Shown one piece after another: positions 12,280 to 23,118 of a DNA stretch of 64,000 bases. The notes below the pieces were generated by a model. The model was given only the letters and a program-made list of their open reading frames with translations. It had not been told where the DNA came from and ran no database searches. Within the stretch, counting starts at the first letter, position 1. Every line of letters begins with the position of its first letter. Origin of the DNA: Anisodus tanguticus (taxonomy: Eukaryota > Streptophyta > Magnoliopsida > Solanales > Solanaceae); the NCBI GenBank assembly GCA_034509755.1, contig CM067552.1, positions 12,495,001-12,559,000 on the forward strand. Reading direction: 5' to 3'. The position numbers and the translations under genes are program-made.

Positions 12280-13420
12280 CCGGTGACAGCTCAGGCTTTG
12301 ACACTTAGAGATCATGAGCTTAAATATAGGTTCCTGAAGATGGAGCCGCCCAGATTTCATGGTACCCGTAGTGAGGATGCGTATGAGTTTATCATTGAAA
12401 TGAATGAGAGGTTGTATAAGATGGGGATTATTGAGTCCCATGGTGTAGACTATATGTCTTTTTAGCTCCGCAATGATGCAAAGACTTGGTGGAGGTATTT
12501 CATTGAGAGCAGGCTAGCTGGTTCACCTCCACTCACTTAGGTTCAATTTCATCAGGTTTTCTTGGAGAAGTACGTGCCCCGTACTTTGAGAGATCAGCGC
12601 AGGGATGAGTTTACTCACTTGCGATAGAGGGGCATGTCGGTGGCTGAGTATGAGTTCAGATTCTTGTTTCTAGCTAGATATGTGATGCACTTGATTCCAA
12701 CAGAGACTGAGAGAGTCTGTAGGTTCGTTAATGGGTTGGTGATTTCGCTTTATGTTCCTTGTTTTCAACATGTGGCTATGAGGTCTTCCTTTCAGAAGGT
12801 TGTAGATCATGCTATGAATATTGAGGTTATCACAATTTGAGCTTATGGAGGGTTTAGTGAGAAGAGGCCCCGTCACCATGGTCAGTTTAGTGATTCTTAC
12901 AATCAAAGAGGTAAGGGTCAGTCTTCCAGGACCTATTATTTAGCCCCTAGCCATCCAGTTTAGTCCCCGCTGCAAATATCTTTAGGTGGCCCTTCTAGGT
13001 AGAGTGAGCATGTGGATGGATAGTCTCATGGAGGTACTTTCTCTAGGCCAGCCGATCATGATGGTCCATCTGGTTTTTTAGCCTTCGTATATCAACCTCC
13101 AGCGACAAGAGTTTTCTATGGTTATGGTAAGTTGAGTCACTTTAAGAGATATTATCCCCGAGTTACATAGGGTGGGACTCAGCAGGATTCCAAGCTCCAG
13201 ACCCCTAGGACTCCGGCGTCTTTTGGGGCTGAGGTAGTTCTTCAGCGAGGGGCGGTGCTTAGTCAAGCCGCAGTGGTTCTTAGTCTTCTAAGGGGCGGAC
13301 ATCAGTCCAGTAGAGGAGGTACTCAGGTCTCTAGGGGAGGAGCATAGTCTTTTTAGAGCGGTCATGGTGATGTTTAGTGTTATGTGTTTTTGGGTTAATC
13401 AGAAGCGGAAGCTTCAGAGG
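12280..13420 (+). pseudogene. Ty3-gypsy (element A) gag, broken
   Basis: The capsid-like region reads in one frame across many stops. The landmarks are MEPPRFHG (12340), DAKTWWR (12478), the AEYEFRF block (12645), ERVCRFVNGL (12710) and a tail with a decayed zinc knuckle. In the knuckle region near 13120 (YGKLSHFKRYYP) the Cys residues expected in CX2CX4HX4C are lost. In-frame stops lie at 12463, 12538, 12625, 12838, 12960, 12999, 13026, 13168, 13347, 13356, 13374 and 13397, nearly all TAG. It cannot encode a full Gag. Confidence 0.8.
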
Positions 13421-13422
13421 CT

Positions 13423-14076
13423 ATGACCTCAGGTAATATTTTTGTTCGTCATCGGCCAGCTACGGTCTTATTTGATCCAGGGTCCACTTACTCATATGTG
13501 TCTGCTTATCATTATGTTGGTTGGGATTTGAATTGTGACCATCTTGACTTGACTATCTATGTATCTACTCCAGTTGGGGATTCTGTATTGGTTGATAGAG
13601 TCTATCGGTCCTACTTAGTTATTTTTATAGGGTATGACACGTGGGTAGACTTAATAATCCTTGATATGTTAGATTTTGACGTTATATTAGGCATGACTTA
13701 GTTATCTCTGTACTACACTATCTTGAATTGTTATGCCAAGACAATTACTTTAGCTATGCCTGGGATTCCTAGACTAGAGTGGAGGGGTACTCATAGTCCC
13801 GCTTCGAATAAGATTATATCTTACCTTTGTGTGAAGAAACTTATTGATAACGGATGTTTGGCTTATTTGGCACATGTTCGGGATACTAGTGCGGATTCTC
13901 CAGCCCTTGAGTCCATGCCTATTGTTTTTGAGTTTACGGAGGTGTTTCCTGCCGATTTTCTGGGTATGCCACCCAATTGTGATATTGATTTCTACATTGA
14001 TTTGGAGCTGGGCACTCGCCCTATCTCTAATTCACCTTATAGAATGACACCGACTGAGTTAATAGAGTTGAAGGAG
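13423..14076 (+). pseudogene. Ty3-gypsy (element A) protease and start of RT linker
   Basis: The aspartic protease motif is visible as LFDPGSTYSYVS (about 13470-13500) with a later FDVILGMT block (13677-13700). A TAG follows at 13699-13701. The frame then resumes (PGIPRLEW, YLAHVRD, DFLGMPP, DIDFYIDLELG) up to PTELIELKE. That is the segment just before reverse transcriptase in related elements. It stops there because the RT is deleted. Confidence 0.8.
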
Positions 14077-14890
14077 GCCCATAGTTGTTGGTATTCCATT
14101 TACCCTGGTGCTACTAAGATGTATCGTGACTTAGACAACACTACTGGTGGGGTCGGATGAAAAGAGATATAACCGATTTTGTTGCTCGATGTGGAAATTG
14201 TCAGCAGGTGAAGTATGAGCACTAGAGACCTGGTGGTGTGCTAAAGAGGATGCCCATTCCTGAGTGGAAGTGGGAGAGGATAGCCATGGATTTTGTTGTA
14301 GGTCTTTCGAAGACATTGGGAAAGTTTGACTTAGTATGGGTTATTGTGGATAGGCTGACCAAGTCCACACACTTCCTTCCGATTCAGGTTACTTACAATG
14401 TGGAAAAGTAAGCCAGGATCTACATTCGTGAGATTATGTGGTTGCACGAGGTTCCTATTTCTATTATCTTCGATCAAGGCCCCAGTTTACTTCCCATTTC
14501 TGGCGGACATTATAGGCTGAGTTGGGTACTTAGTTGGATCTTAGTACCATTTTTCATCCCCAGACTAACAGACAGCTTGAGAGGACTATTCAAGTGCTCG
14601 AGGACATGTTGAAAGCATGCATTATTTATTTCGATGGTCATTGGGACTAGTTCTTACCCTTGACTGAGTTCGCGTACAACAATAACTACCATTCCAGCAT
14701 TGATATGGCGCTGTTTGAGGCTTTGTATGGTAGGAGGTGTCGTTCTCCTATTGGATGGTTTAATACTTTTGAGGTTCGACCGTAGGGTATAGATTTATTG
14801 AAAGAGTCCGTGAACAAGGTGAAGCTTATTCAGGAAAAGCTTTTGGCAGCTCAGAGTCGACAAAAGATGTATGCGGACCGAAAGGTCTGA
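14077..14890 (+). pseudogene. Ty3-gypsy (element A) integrase, broken; RT and RNase H deleted
   Basis: At about 14077 the RT linker joins directly to the integrase zinc-binding region (YPGATKMYRDL, then CGNCQQVK near 14190). RT and RNase H, about 2 kb in intact relatives, are therefore missing. The core continues with MDFVVGLSK (14286), TKSTHFLP (14360) and the AYNNNYHSS region (14675). Stops and frameshifts occur at several points (14222, 14408, 14648, 14784). Confidence 0.8.
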
Positions 14891-14902
14891 GATTTAGAGT
14901 TT

Positions 14903-15397
14903 ATGGAGTGTGAGCAAGTCCTTCTGAAGATATCACCCATGAAGGGTGTGATGCATTTTAGAAAGAGGGAAAAGTTAAGCCCAAGATACATTGGTCCAAT
15001 TGAGATTCTCTATCGTATTGGTTCTATGGCTTATGAGTTCGCTTTGCCACCAGGCTTGTCGGGTGTTCATCCTGTTTTCCACATTTCCATGTTGAAGAAG
15101 TACTATTTGGATGGGTTTTATATTATTCACTGGGATTCGATGTTGCTTGATGAGAATCTATCCTATGAGGAAGAGCCTATAACGATCTTAAAAATGCGGG
15201 TTAAGAAGTTGAGGACTAAGGAGATAGCTTCCGTGAAGGTTCAGCGGAAGGATTGTCCTGTTGAGGAGGCTACTTGGGAGATCCAGTCCGATATGCGTGC
15301 CAGATATCCTCAGTTATTTGTTAGCTCAGGTACTTTATGCCCTTTTCCTTCCTTATCACTCGAGGATGAGCGATTGTTTAATTGGTATTTTATGTAA
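14903..15397 (+). pseudogene. Gypsy A integrase C-terminus with chromodomain-like tail
   Basis: This 164-codon open stretch carries the GPF-type region (KLSPRYIGPIEIL), PGLSGVHPVFHISMLKKY and a C-terminal EEATWEIQSDMRARYPQLF. The last is the chromodomain-like ending of plant chromoviruses of the Tekay/Del type. It ends four codons before and into the 3' LTR (start 15393). It is the best preserved part of element A. No usable start is needed because it belongs to a polyprotein. Confidence 0.85.
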
Positions 15398-17325
15398 CGA
15401 CCATTTCTGTGGTTACATGTACTTTGACTATTTTACCCCCGTAGACTCGATTCCCATAACTTTTGGGCGATTCTAGTAGGAGTTGTGAAATAAGGATTTT
15501 AAAGTATGAAAGTGTTGACCAATAGTTAACTTTTGTGTAAACCTTTTTCAAAATTTCATCGATTCTGTGAGGTCCGGAGGATCATTTATGACTTGGTAAG
15601 ATAGTTGGTTCGGTTCCTGTGGCCCTCGGGAGCATTTTTTGGCTATTGATTTGGAAACTAGTTTAGCCCATTGGGGGTTGACTTGAAGAATTAGACCTCC
15701 GATAGAAATTTTGAGACCAAGCGTATTTTTACATATGTGTGTATATCTAGTTTGTGTCGGGGAGATATCGGGTGATTATCAGTCTTCGGGTTGAAATTGA
15801 ATAAGACTTTATTTTTCTGGTTTGCTAGTGTATTCGCTGGGGCGGGCCTCAGTGCGGCCCAGTGGAAAGGGACCGCTACATCAGACGACGTTCTGCTGTA
15901 GCGCACTTTTGGGATTTTGGCAAGGGACAACAGAAGCGGGCTATGACCATGGGCGCGGGTCCGCTGCAGCGGGCCTCAGTCCGCTGTAGCGAACGACGAG
16001 ATTTCTGAATTGTGTTTTAAGTTTCATTAACCCTACACTCCCTCATTTCAAAAATAGTTATCCAAAACACTCTTAGGGCGATTACAAGCAACTTCTAGTG
16101 AATTCTTCTTGAGGTAAGCTCCCTTAGCTTTGTTTTATCTTTCTTTAACTTCTTTATGTTGAATTAATGGTGGAAATGACCTAGAATCTAGTTGGGGAAG
16201 ATGATTTCAACCAAATTGGGGCTTGTTTAATTGTTAAGCTTAAATCTGAGAATTAATTGTTGGGTTTTGATATTCTAAGCTTGAGTTTCACTATTTAGTA
16301 CTTGTTAAGCTTGAATCCTCCATTATTGTTGATAAAATTAAATGTTGGAAACCAAGATTCATACCCAAAATTGGGAGTTTTACTTGTAAGATGAAATTAG
16401 CCTAATGTTGAGTTGATTTAGGAATTGGTTAGTAGGATTGGACTCCTAGAACGTTGAATTTCATAGTTCACCTTTAAAATGACCGATTTACCTCTATAAG
16501 CCAGTTTTCCCTTCCCTATTCACTGGTACATGGATGTCACGGGTCCCCCATGGGTCATGACTACGAGTCTACAAGATATTCCGTCTGTAGCATGTATGTA
16601 AGGAGATTACATTAGTCATTACATATCCTCATCATTTCATTTTATATCTATGGTTTGAATTTATTGTTGTACTTGTGTCTTTGATTATTCTAAGGAATGA
16701 CTGGAAAACCAGGCAGACTTGGGTTTAGATGCTTCACCATATGCTTTGATTCTTTATAATTGGTCTGGTTATTCTTGGATTGTGATATTACTTGTACTTG
16801 ATTGTGAGCATGTCTATCTTTCGAGTTCTTTCTTATGCATATGTTAGCTAACTGTTGTCGGCTTATGATATCTACCGGTACATATTGTTTATACTGATAC
16901 TACATTGTTGTATTCTTTTCTGAATGCAGAGTACGTGACTGGTTCTACCTCTTTTCCTCGAGACTGATCCGAGGCTGCTGCTGAGTCTTTAGGGTGAGCA
17001 TGCTGGACGATCCGCTGCCTGAAGACTCCTTCCTACTATTGTCTTTACTTTGATTCCTGAGACAGTATTTCCATTTGATCCTTTGTATTATTCAGACTTA
17101 TAGATTATGGTAGTTGCTCTTGTACTGTTCAAACCATTTATCCTTTGGGGGTTGTATTCGTATTCGTATATTCCGTGCTTTTACATTTTGATATGAGTTA
17201 GACTTTTATATTACTTCGCTTAATTTACTTTAACTGTTGTTGGATTGTTGATTCATGGAAAGGTTCTCCTACCGAGGTGAGAAATAGTAGGTGCCCTAAT
17301 GACTTAGTGATTTGGGGTCGTCACA
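15393..17325 (+). repeat. 3' LTR of gypsy element A
   Basis: It starts TGTAACGACC at 15393 and ends GGTCGTCACA at 17325, so the ends are inverted copies of one another apart from one base. It is nearly collinear with 9375-11864, but lacks about 660 bp between 16520 and 16530 relative to that copy. It has the GC-word region (15840-16010) and the cccccatgggtcatga block (16545-16560). The adjacent 5 bp are cctag; the partner cannot be tested because the 5' LTR is truncated. Confidence 0.85.
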
Positions 17326-17399
17326 CCTAGAGTCCTATGGTAGGAACTTTGCATGTTCTGTGACACATGCTGAATAATTAAACAACGTGTATCTTACTT

Positions 17400-18627
17400 A
17401 GTAACTCACTTGAATTTTTCTTTGAGGCTTAATCAGATTATGATAGGGCTGCCTGTCCCATCTATAAGAGATCTATTACTAGGTATTACATCATACTCGG
17501 GGATTGTCTTATTACGTATAAATTAAAGAAGCAACCAATTATATTTCTTCTCATCTTATGAGGCTGAGTATAGCGTCATAAGAAAAGTAGTCGTAGAAAT
17601 TATTTGGCCGGTGATATTTTTTGTGACATTGGCATTTCTGTTCAACAATCAGTGCCAAAATATTGTGACCACCAGACTGCAATCTACATAGAAAAGAACC
17701 TTATTTTAATGACCACACCAATTATATAGAGATTGACTGACAATTTATGTGTCTCTCTCACTTCTCTATCCAGTATGTACAATTGGTAGATATTCTTACA
17801 GAAAACATTGCACTAGTGTAGGGCTGATTATCAGGTGGATAAAGCGGATAATTATGTTTAATGATTCAATTTATCGGTTATCGACTTTTAAATGTACTAA
17901 TTTGCTAGCCGACCATTAAAATATTAGTTGGTTCAATATCGGGTTAGTAATTATTAGGCGATGTATCGACTAAATCTAAAAGAGAATGAAAATTTTGAAG
18001 TTGACTTTGTTCTCAGGTTGAAAACGTCCCATCTAAATGTTTTCTTGATGATTTTAGAAGCTAACATTTCAATACATTCACCAGTATGAACAAGGAATAA
18101 TGATCATTCAACTTTGGCTTATGATTCACCTATCTTCTGAAAAGAAAAATGTACAAATGACCATGAAATAAAATACACATAAACAAGTTTCATGTATTTA
18201 ATATGCAAAATTGCATAAAAAGGCAACAAACTCAGCTGCATCTCAGACACAAATTTAATTCCTTAATTTGTAGTCTTGTTTTGCCTTTTTGATACTGAAT
18301 TTGAATGGGGCTTTAGCCTTTAGCTTTAAGATTTACAATAGATAATTTATATATATATGTAGGGGTTAAAATATAAATATGATAATTTTAACGGGTTAAC
18401 GGTTTATCTGATAAGGAAATTGAGTAATCTGTCCCCACATCGATAAACTGTTAACTATAAAATTTTAATCCATTCACCAACCGTTAATCCAATAACCTAA
18501 TACTAGCATTTTTTCGATTGGATTATCGATTATAGTTTGGTTTTAAACAGCCCTACACTGGTGTAGCACAAAGTCAACTTTTATGCAAGTTGGGTGTTGG
18601 TTTCTGCTCGCTTGAGGGGGGTGGGGG
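17400..18627 (+). pseudogene. Ty1-copia RNase H remnant, split by a hAT insertion
   Basis: A decayed RNase H reads SDYDRAACP (about 17430), TRYYIILGDC (17475), KKQPIIFLSSYEAEYS (17528), CDHQTAIYIEKN (17660) and QLVDILTENIALV (17780). It is interrupted at 17819-18555. The tail resumes at 18564 with KLG-like codons and a purine tract gaggggggtggggg, then TGTTAGAG at 18628, which looks like the 3' LTR start. The residues match the copia RNase H C-terminal order. Nothing upstream of 17400 is recognisable because gypsy A's LTR ends at 17325. Confidence 0.75.
17819..18555. mobile_element. Non-autonomous hAT element, 737 bp, 8-bp target duplication
   Basis: The ends are tagggctg (17819-17826) and cagcccta (18548-18555), perfect inverted repeats of 8 bp with weaker similarity inside. 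The flanks are cactagtg (17811-17818) and cactggtg (18556-18563), an 8-bp duplication with one mismatch. That length is the hallmark of hAT insertion. Subterminal sequence repeats short ggttaacggt / atcgata words. There is no transposase gene. It sits inside a copia RNase H. Confidence 0.85.
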
Positions 18628-18660
18628 TGTTAGAGATAAAGCCCAATCTGCACAGTTGGC
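18628..18660 (+). repeat. Start of a copia 3' LTR, cut short
   Basis: TGTTAGAG follows a purine tract directly after the copia RNase H tail, as a 3' LTR would. After about 30 bp it runs into the foldback repeat. Confidence 0.4.
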
Positions 18661-19395
18661 ACAAGGGTCATCCACATGAATGCCCCTATTTCGGGTTGGT
18701 CTTTAATTTTTCCCCCTCAAATCGCTTGTCTTTAATTTTTGCCCTTCGGTACTTCAAAGTGGCCAAAAATATCCCTGACATCAAAAAAATAAAAAATGAA
18801 ATTCAGATTCTGGGTTCGAACCCCGACAGAGTAAAAAAAATAATAATTTCGCAAGACAACTGTTTCATAGAAACTATGCTTATTCGCGCAAAATTATATA
18901 GAAACTATGCCATAAAGCATATAGTTCTGTAGAATATGCATTATCCGGTATAGTTATGCCGAAATTTAAGTTGTCCTACAGTAAGACATAGTTTTTATGT
19001 AACTACATAATAAATATGCATTGATTCATAAAAACCTATGCCTTGCGAAATTATTATTTCCTCTATCCCAATTTACGTGGCACATTTGGCTTGACACAGA
19101 GTTTAAGAAAGAAATGAAGACTTTTGAAATGTGTGGTCCAAAACAAGTCTTATATAAATGTGTGGCTGTAAATCATCTCATAACGTTAAATTATTTCTAA
19201 ATATAAAAATATGACATTCTTTTTGGGACATACCAAAAAGGAAATGATGCCACATAAATTGGGACAGAGGGAGTATTATTTTTGATTCTGTTGGGGATTG
19301 AATCCAGAATCTCCCCAGGGAATAAGGATACTTTAGCCCACAAATTTTCATAAATGAGAAGTAGGGGAAAAAATTAAAAATTAGCAAATTGAGCG
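18661..19395. repeat. Foldback (long inverted-repeat) element with nested MITE
   Basis: The left arm has tttaatttttgcccttcggtac (18730) and gattctgggttcgaacccc (18805). The right arm contains their inverted relatives near 19370 and 19270-19310 (ggattgaatccagaatc). An inner inverted pair lies at 18842-18856 (aataatttcgcaag) and 19040-19053 (cttgcgaaattatta). Between the arms are repeated atgc/tatagttatgcc words. A Stowaway MITE splits the right side of the loop. There are no genes. Confidence 0.65.
19057..19273. mobile_element. Stowaway-like MITE, 217 bp
   Basis: The left end reads tttcctctatcccaattta and the right end, inverted, ctccctctgtcccaattta. Both match the plant Stowaway terminal consensus. 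TA flanks lie at 19055-19056 and 19274-19275. There is no coding sequence. Confidence 0.85.
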
Positions 19396-19854
19396 TAGGT
19401 ATGGAAATTGGGCGGGGCGGGTGCGGGTACCCCTCCCCCGCACCAGTACCCGCTAGAAAATTTTATACCCGCCACCCGTGGCGGGTACAATTTCAACATT
19501 CATACCCGCCTAGGCGTGTATATTCCTAAATCCACACCCCGCTCCACCACCAAAGTGGATATCCACCACCCGCCAATACCCACCAATACCCACCAACCAT
19601 ATTTTGTAATCAATTCATTTGTGATCAATACAAAATAGTGATCAAACCCAAAATAAAATAGTCTTATAAATTAAATTAATACATTATATAAATACGACAT
19701 ACTGCATAAAAAATACTAATGTCTCCATAAATACTTAAAGCAATACATGCTTCTTCATTTGAGAACATCTTGAAAGAAGAACATGCTGAATAAACCCAAC
19801 CATTGCTCTTCAAGGACCCCAGTGAACAATGAGATATTTCAGGTAATTCATTAT

Positions 19855-22180
19855 TCAACAGAGGACTTGAGTATCATATTCCTCAAGATCACATATTTCC
19901 ATCTCCTTGACATCACCACCACCTACATAATGTATACTCAAAGTAATTAGAGTCTAACTTCAATTTAATACAACATAAATAATTTAATCAAATTAATGTT
20001 ACCTTTAATATCCGCCCAAATCCAGTTTTGAGCACACATCAATGCCTCCACCGTTTCCGAAAGAAGTCGACTACGATAAGGATCAAGTACACGTTCACTA
20101 GTGCTAAATGCAGATTCCGATGGGACGGTAGAAACTGGAATGCTCAATATATCCCTTGCTATTTGTTGGATAATGGGATAATTATTTCTATTTGTTTTCC
20201 ACCAATTAAGAATATCGAAATCATCCACAAGTGGTACAGTTTCAGCTTCCAAGTACTTATCCAAATCTGATTTTAGTCCAACTTTACTATTGTCTTGTGA
20301 CACAAATTGTGCAAACTCTTGCATGTACCCCATTCCCATACTGCTTGTAACATCAGTTGAATACACGTGGTTACTACTAGTTGGATTATTACCATTTTTG
20401 TACCCATACTCATCCACCAATTCCTTTAGATAAATCATAAATCTTTTTTCCTCAACATCAACATCAAACGCATCATAAATTTTAGCAAAGTAAAACCGAA
20501 TGAGAGCCATCTTGAACCTAGGATCAAGTATAGTTGCCACGCCCATAAGACCATTAACATCTAACCAATACTTATTGTATTTCTCTAGCATTACCTCGAT
20601 CATTTTTCCTATATAAATGGTAGGTGAGGACAACCGGTTGGTTAATAAGATTCTAATATCACAAATTCTAGGGAAATAAATATTGGCAGTAGGATACGTC
20701 GAGGCAGAAAATTGATGTGTAATATCATTAAACACTTTCAATAGTTCACATATTTTCACAACCTTATCCTAATCTTCACTAAGTGGTGGATATTTGTACA
20801 AATTATCTCGAGCACTTAAAACAACAAACACCTCCCTAAACTTCATAGCAACTAGAAGCATGTCATACGTCGAATTCCATCGAGTTTTACAATAAAGTAT
20901 TAGCGATTTTGAACAATCAGAAACAACTTGCTTAGCTACTTGTTCAAATTTTTGAGCTCTCTTATGTGATGAAGTCCAAAAGATAACACTTGCCCTAATT
21001 CTTTCAATACCCTCTTTGAACACTACACATAAGCCATATTGAACAATCAAATTAAGTATGTGTGCACAACAACGCATATGAAGAAAACGTCCATGCAACA
21101 TCAGTGAACCATAAGGAAACTCCTCACGCAATAAATTCATCATCACATCATTTGTAGTGCAATTATCGACCGTTATAGAAGACAATCTAAGATCAAGATT
21201 CCAAGATTGAATGCATTCTTTTAAAGACTCAGCAAACACCTCCACTGTATGAGGTGCCGGGACATACAAGAACCTATTAGATTGATATGATCACACAAAA
21301 CCCATCATGAAACAGAAGACTATAATACTACTATCAAGAAATTTGAAATAAATACTTGCATAATCACATAATCACAGAAGACCAGACCTATCAAATTTAT
21401 ATTATCATATTAAAACTTGCATAATAACACAAGAAAGAGTACCTGATGATTCGACTTTGGAGTTTCCATGAATTATCAACGAAGTGTGCGGTGACAGCCA
21501 TGTATCCTTTTTTTTTTATTGTTTGCACTCCACATGTCGGTAGTCAATGCAACCCTTCCTTTGACTTTCCTTAACAAATCACTTATACTCTTTTTTTTGA
21601 CATTGTGTCGTTGGAGAATGTCTTTTTTTGTTGTGTTGCGGCAGGGAACCTTAAAACCTGGTTGAAGAGCATTAGAGTACTTTCTAAAGCCATAATGGTC
21701 AACTATGCTTAGTGGGTATTCATGGAGAATAATCATTTCCGCTAAGTTTTGTCTCCCATTATCTTGGCGGAACTCATACGGGGACAATGTCAGCGTCTCA
21801 TTCGTATCACAAGGGCTAGCAAGTGTACCAAACATCCTTGTTTGTCAGAGATCCATGCATTTATTTTTTGGACATTTACTTGTATTCTCTTTCAAGTGAC
21901 TTGTTCCCGCTTTTGGTCCTCCAGCAAGTTGCTTCAAATAATGGCTGCACTCTGCTTTTATTTCTTCCCCTACTCGTTTCCTTGTAAAATTATCCCAAGC
22001 TTTTGATGTATGTCTACTAGTTCAGGGCAAAACAGAAGGATCTGCAGAATTAGTTTGCTCTTGGCTCTCTTCAATTTCTTTACCTTTTTCCTTACTATTC
22101 GGAGTACAACTTGCCGTAGAAGGATCTGATGGTTTTGAGGAATACTTCGTAGTGGCATTACCATTGCTTGCCATTCTTAC
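19855..22180 (-). pseudogene. hAT transposase (RICESLEEPER-like), broken
   Basis: The start codon is at 22174-22172, giving MASNGN and a Ser/Thr-rich leader, then a BED-finger-like segment (AWDNFTRKR, about 21990) with part of its Cys/His set. The core follows (LTTDMWSAN, TVDNCTTND, RCCAHILNL). The C-terminal dimerisation domain ends it (DILNWWKTN, VSTVPSESAFS, about 20200-20050). Splice signals place introns at 21442-21274 and 20002-19923, and the protein ends in EEYDTQVLC with TGA at 19855-19857. Lesions are a TGA at 22022, a TGA at 21845, a ten-base T run at 21508-21517 that shifts the frame by one, and a TAG at 20769. The product would cut and join DNA in the nucleus if intact. Confidence 0.85.
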
Positions 22181-23060
22181 CTATGCAATTACATATATAC
22201 AATCAGAATTTTCTAAGGAAATATCAGCATATAAGAAATGCAGCTGCAACTAACTACTCAACAATAAGTCAATAACATGACACTCAATCACAACATTAGC
22301 AGGAGTTTGGATTACCAAGAACATTGATGTGTACCAACTGGAGCATTTGTATTTACATTTCGACGGTGTTCTTTTCCAGTCAGTAATTAGTGATGGGTGT
22401 CGTTTAGAAGAAAACATCAGAAAATCCAATTACATTTTTAAAACGTTAGGCATGCCAAAGCACCATACTAATCATTTTCAGATAATAATACAACTATCAC
22501 TTAGGCTCTAAATATATTCAGATAATACAAAACACAAATTCATGATAAACTTGCACCAAGAAAAACAAAAATGATGGATTTTTAGAAGGTTGTTGACATA
22601 TCTTTAGTAGTGGGCATTACATGTAAGCACGCTGGTTTTAACAAAATATGAACTTTTTTCCTTTGAAAATAACTACCAAAACATAATTGATTATTTGTGT
22701 TCTTAAAAGAACCAAAAGGCATGTTCAGTTTGAAAATCAACCAGCTTAGAGTAGTTGATTTGATATGCAACTATAAAACTAGAACATATAGTTTGTAAAC
22801 CAAAAATGCTTTTCTAAATTTTATCACAAAATCAAACAAAATCAAACATTTTGTTCTCAGAGTAGTAGGTCCTCTTAATCAATACCTGTTGTCAGGGTCT
22901 CAGGGACAGAGAGGCGTGAAGGCTGATGGCGGCGTGATGGAGAACGAGAGATGGAGGAGAGACGGCAGTCGGCAGAGACTAAAGAGTGAATCAGAGAGGG
23001 AGACGTGAAGACCGAAGAGTGAAGGATGCTGAACTTAAGTAAGGACTAAGTGTAAGTGAG
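22181..23060 (-). other. Untranslated first exon and leader intron of the hAT gene
   Basis: On the minus strand a pyrimidine-rich, CT-heavy exon (about 23060-22886) ends ACAACAG|GTATTG, a good donor. The 705-bp AT-rich intron (22885-22181) ends in TTGCATAG, seven bases before the ATG. This is the usual leader-intron layout of plant genes. The exon start is a guess from composition. Confidence 0.5.
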
Positions 23061-23118
23061 TAGGGTTTTGCCTACTCACTTATTATTGGCATTGGACTTA
23101 TGGGCTTAACTTACCCTA

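Larger units (their letters stand above)
19396..23118 (-). mobile_element. hAT-type DNA transposon, near full length
   Basis: The transposase reads leftward. The left boundary is placed at tatggaaattgggcgggg (19396 on) because a block of gcgggta/tacccgcc words starts there (19410-19600) and looks like hAT subterminal repeats. I did not find a matching inverted terminus at the right. Gypsy C coding sequence starts abruptly at 23119, so the right end is probably lost or re-cut. Confidence 0.6.

Noticed and set aside
12076..12441. 121-codon minus-strand frame
   Set aside because: It is the antisense shadow of gypsy A gag; the plus strand has the recognisable capsid residues.
18805..18830. ggttcgaacccc resembling a tRNA B box, suggesting a tRNA or SINE
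   Set aside because: There is no A box or cloverleaf, and an inverted relative lies in the other arm of the foldback, so it belongs to that element.
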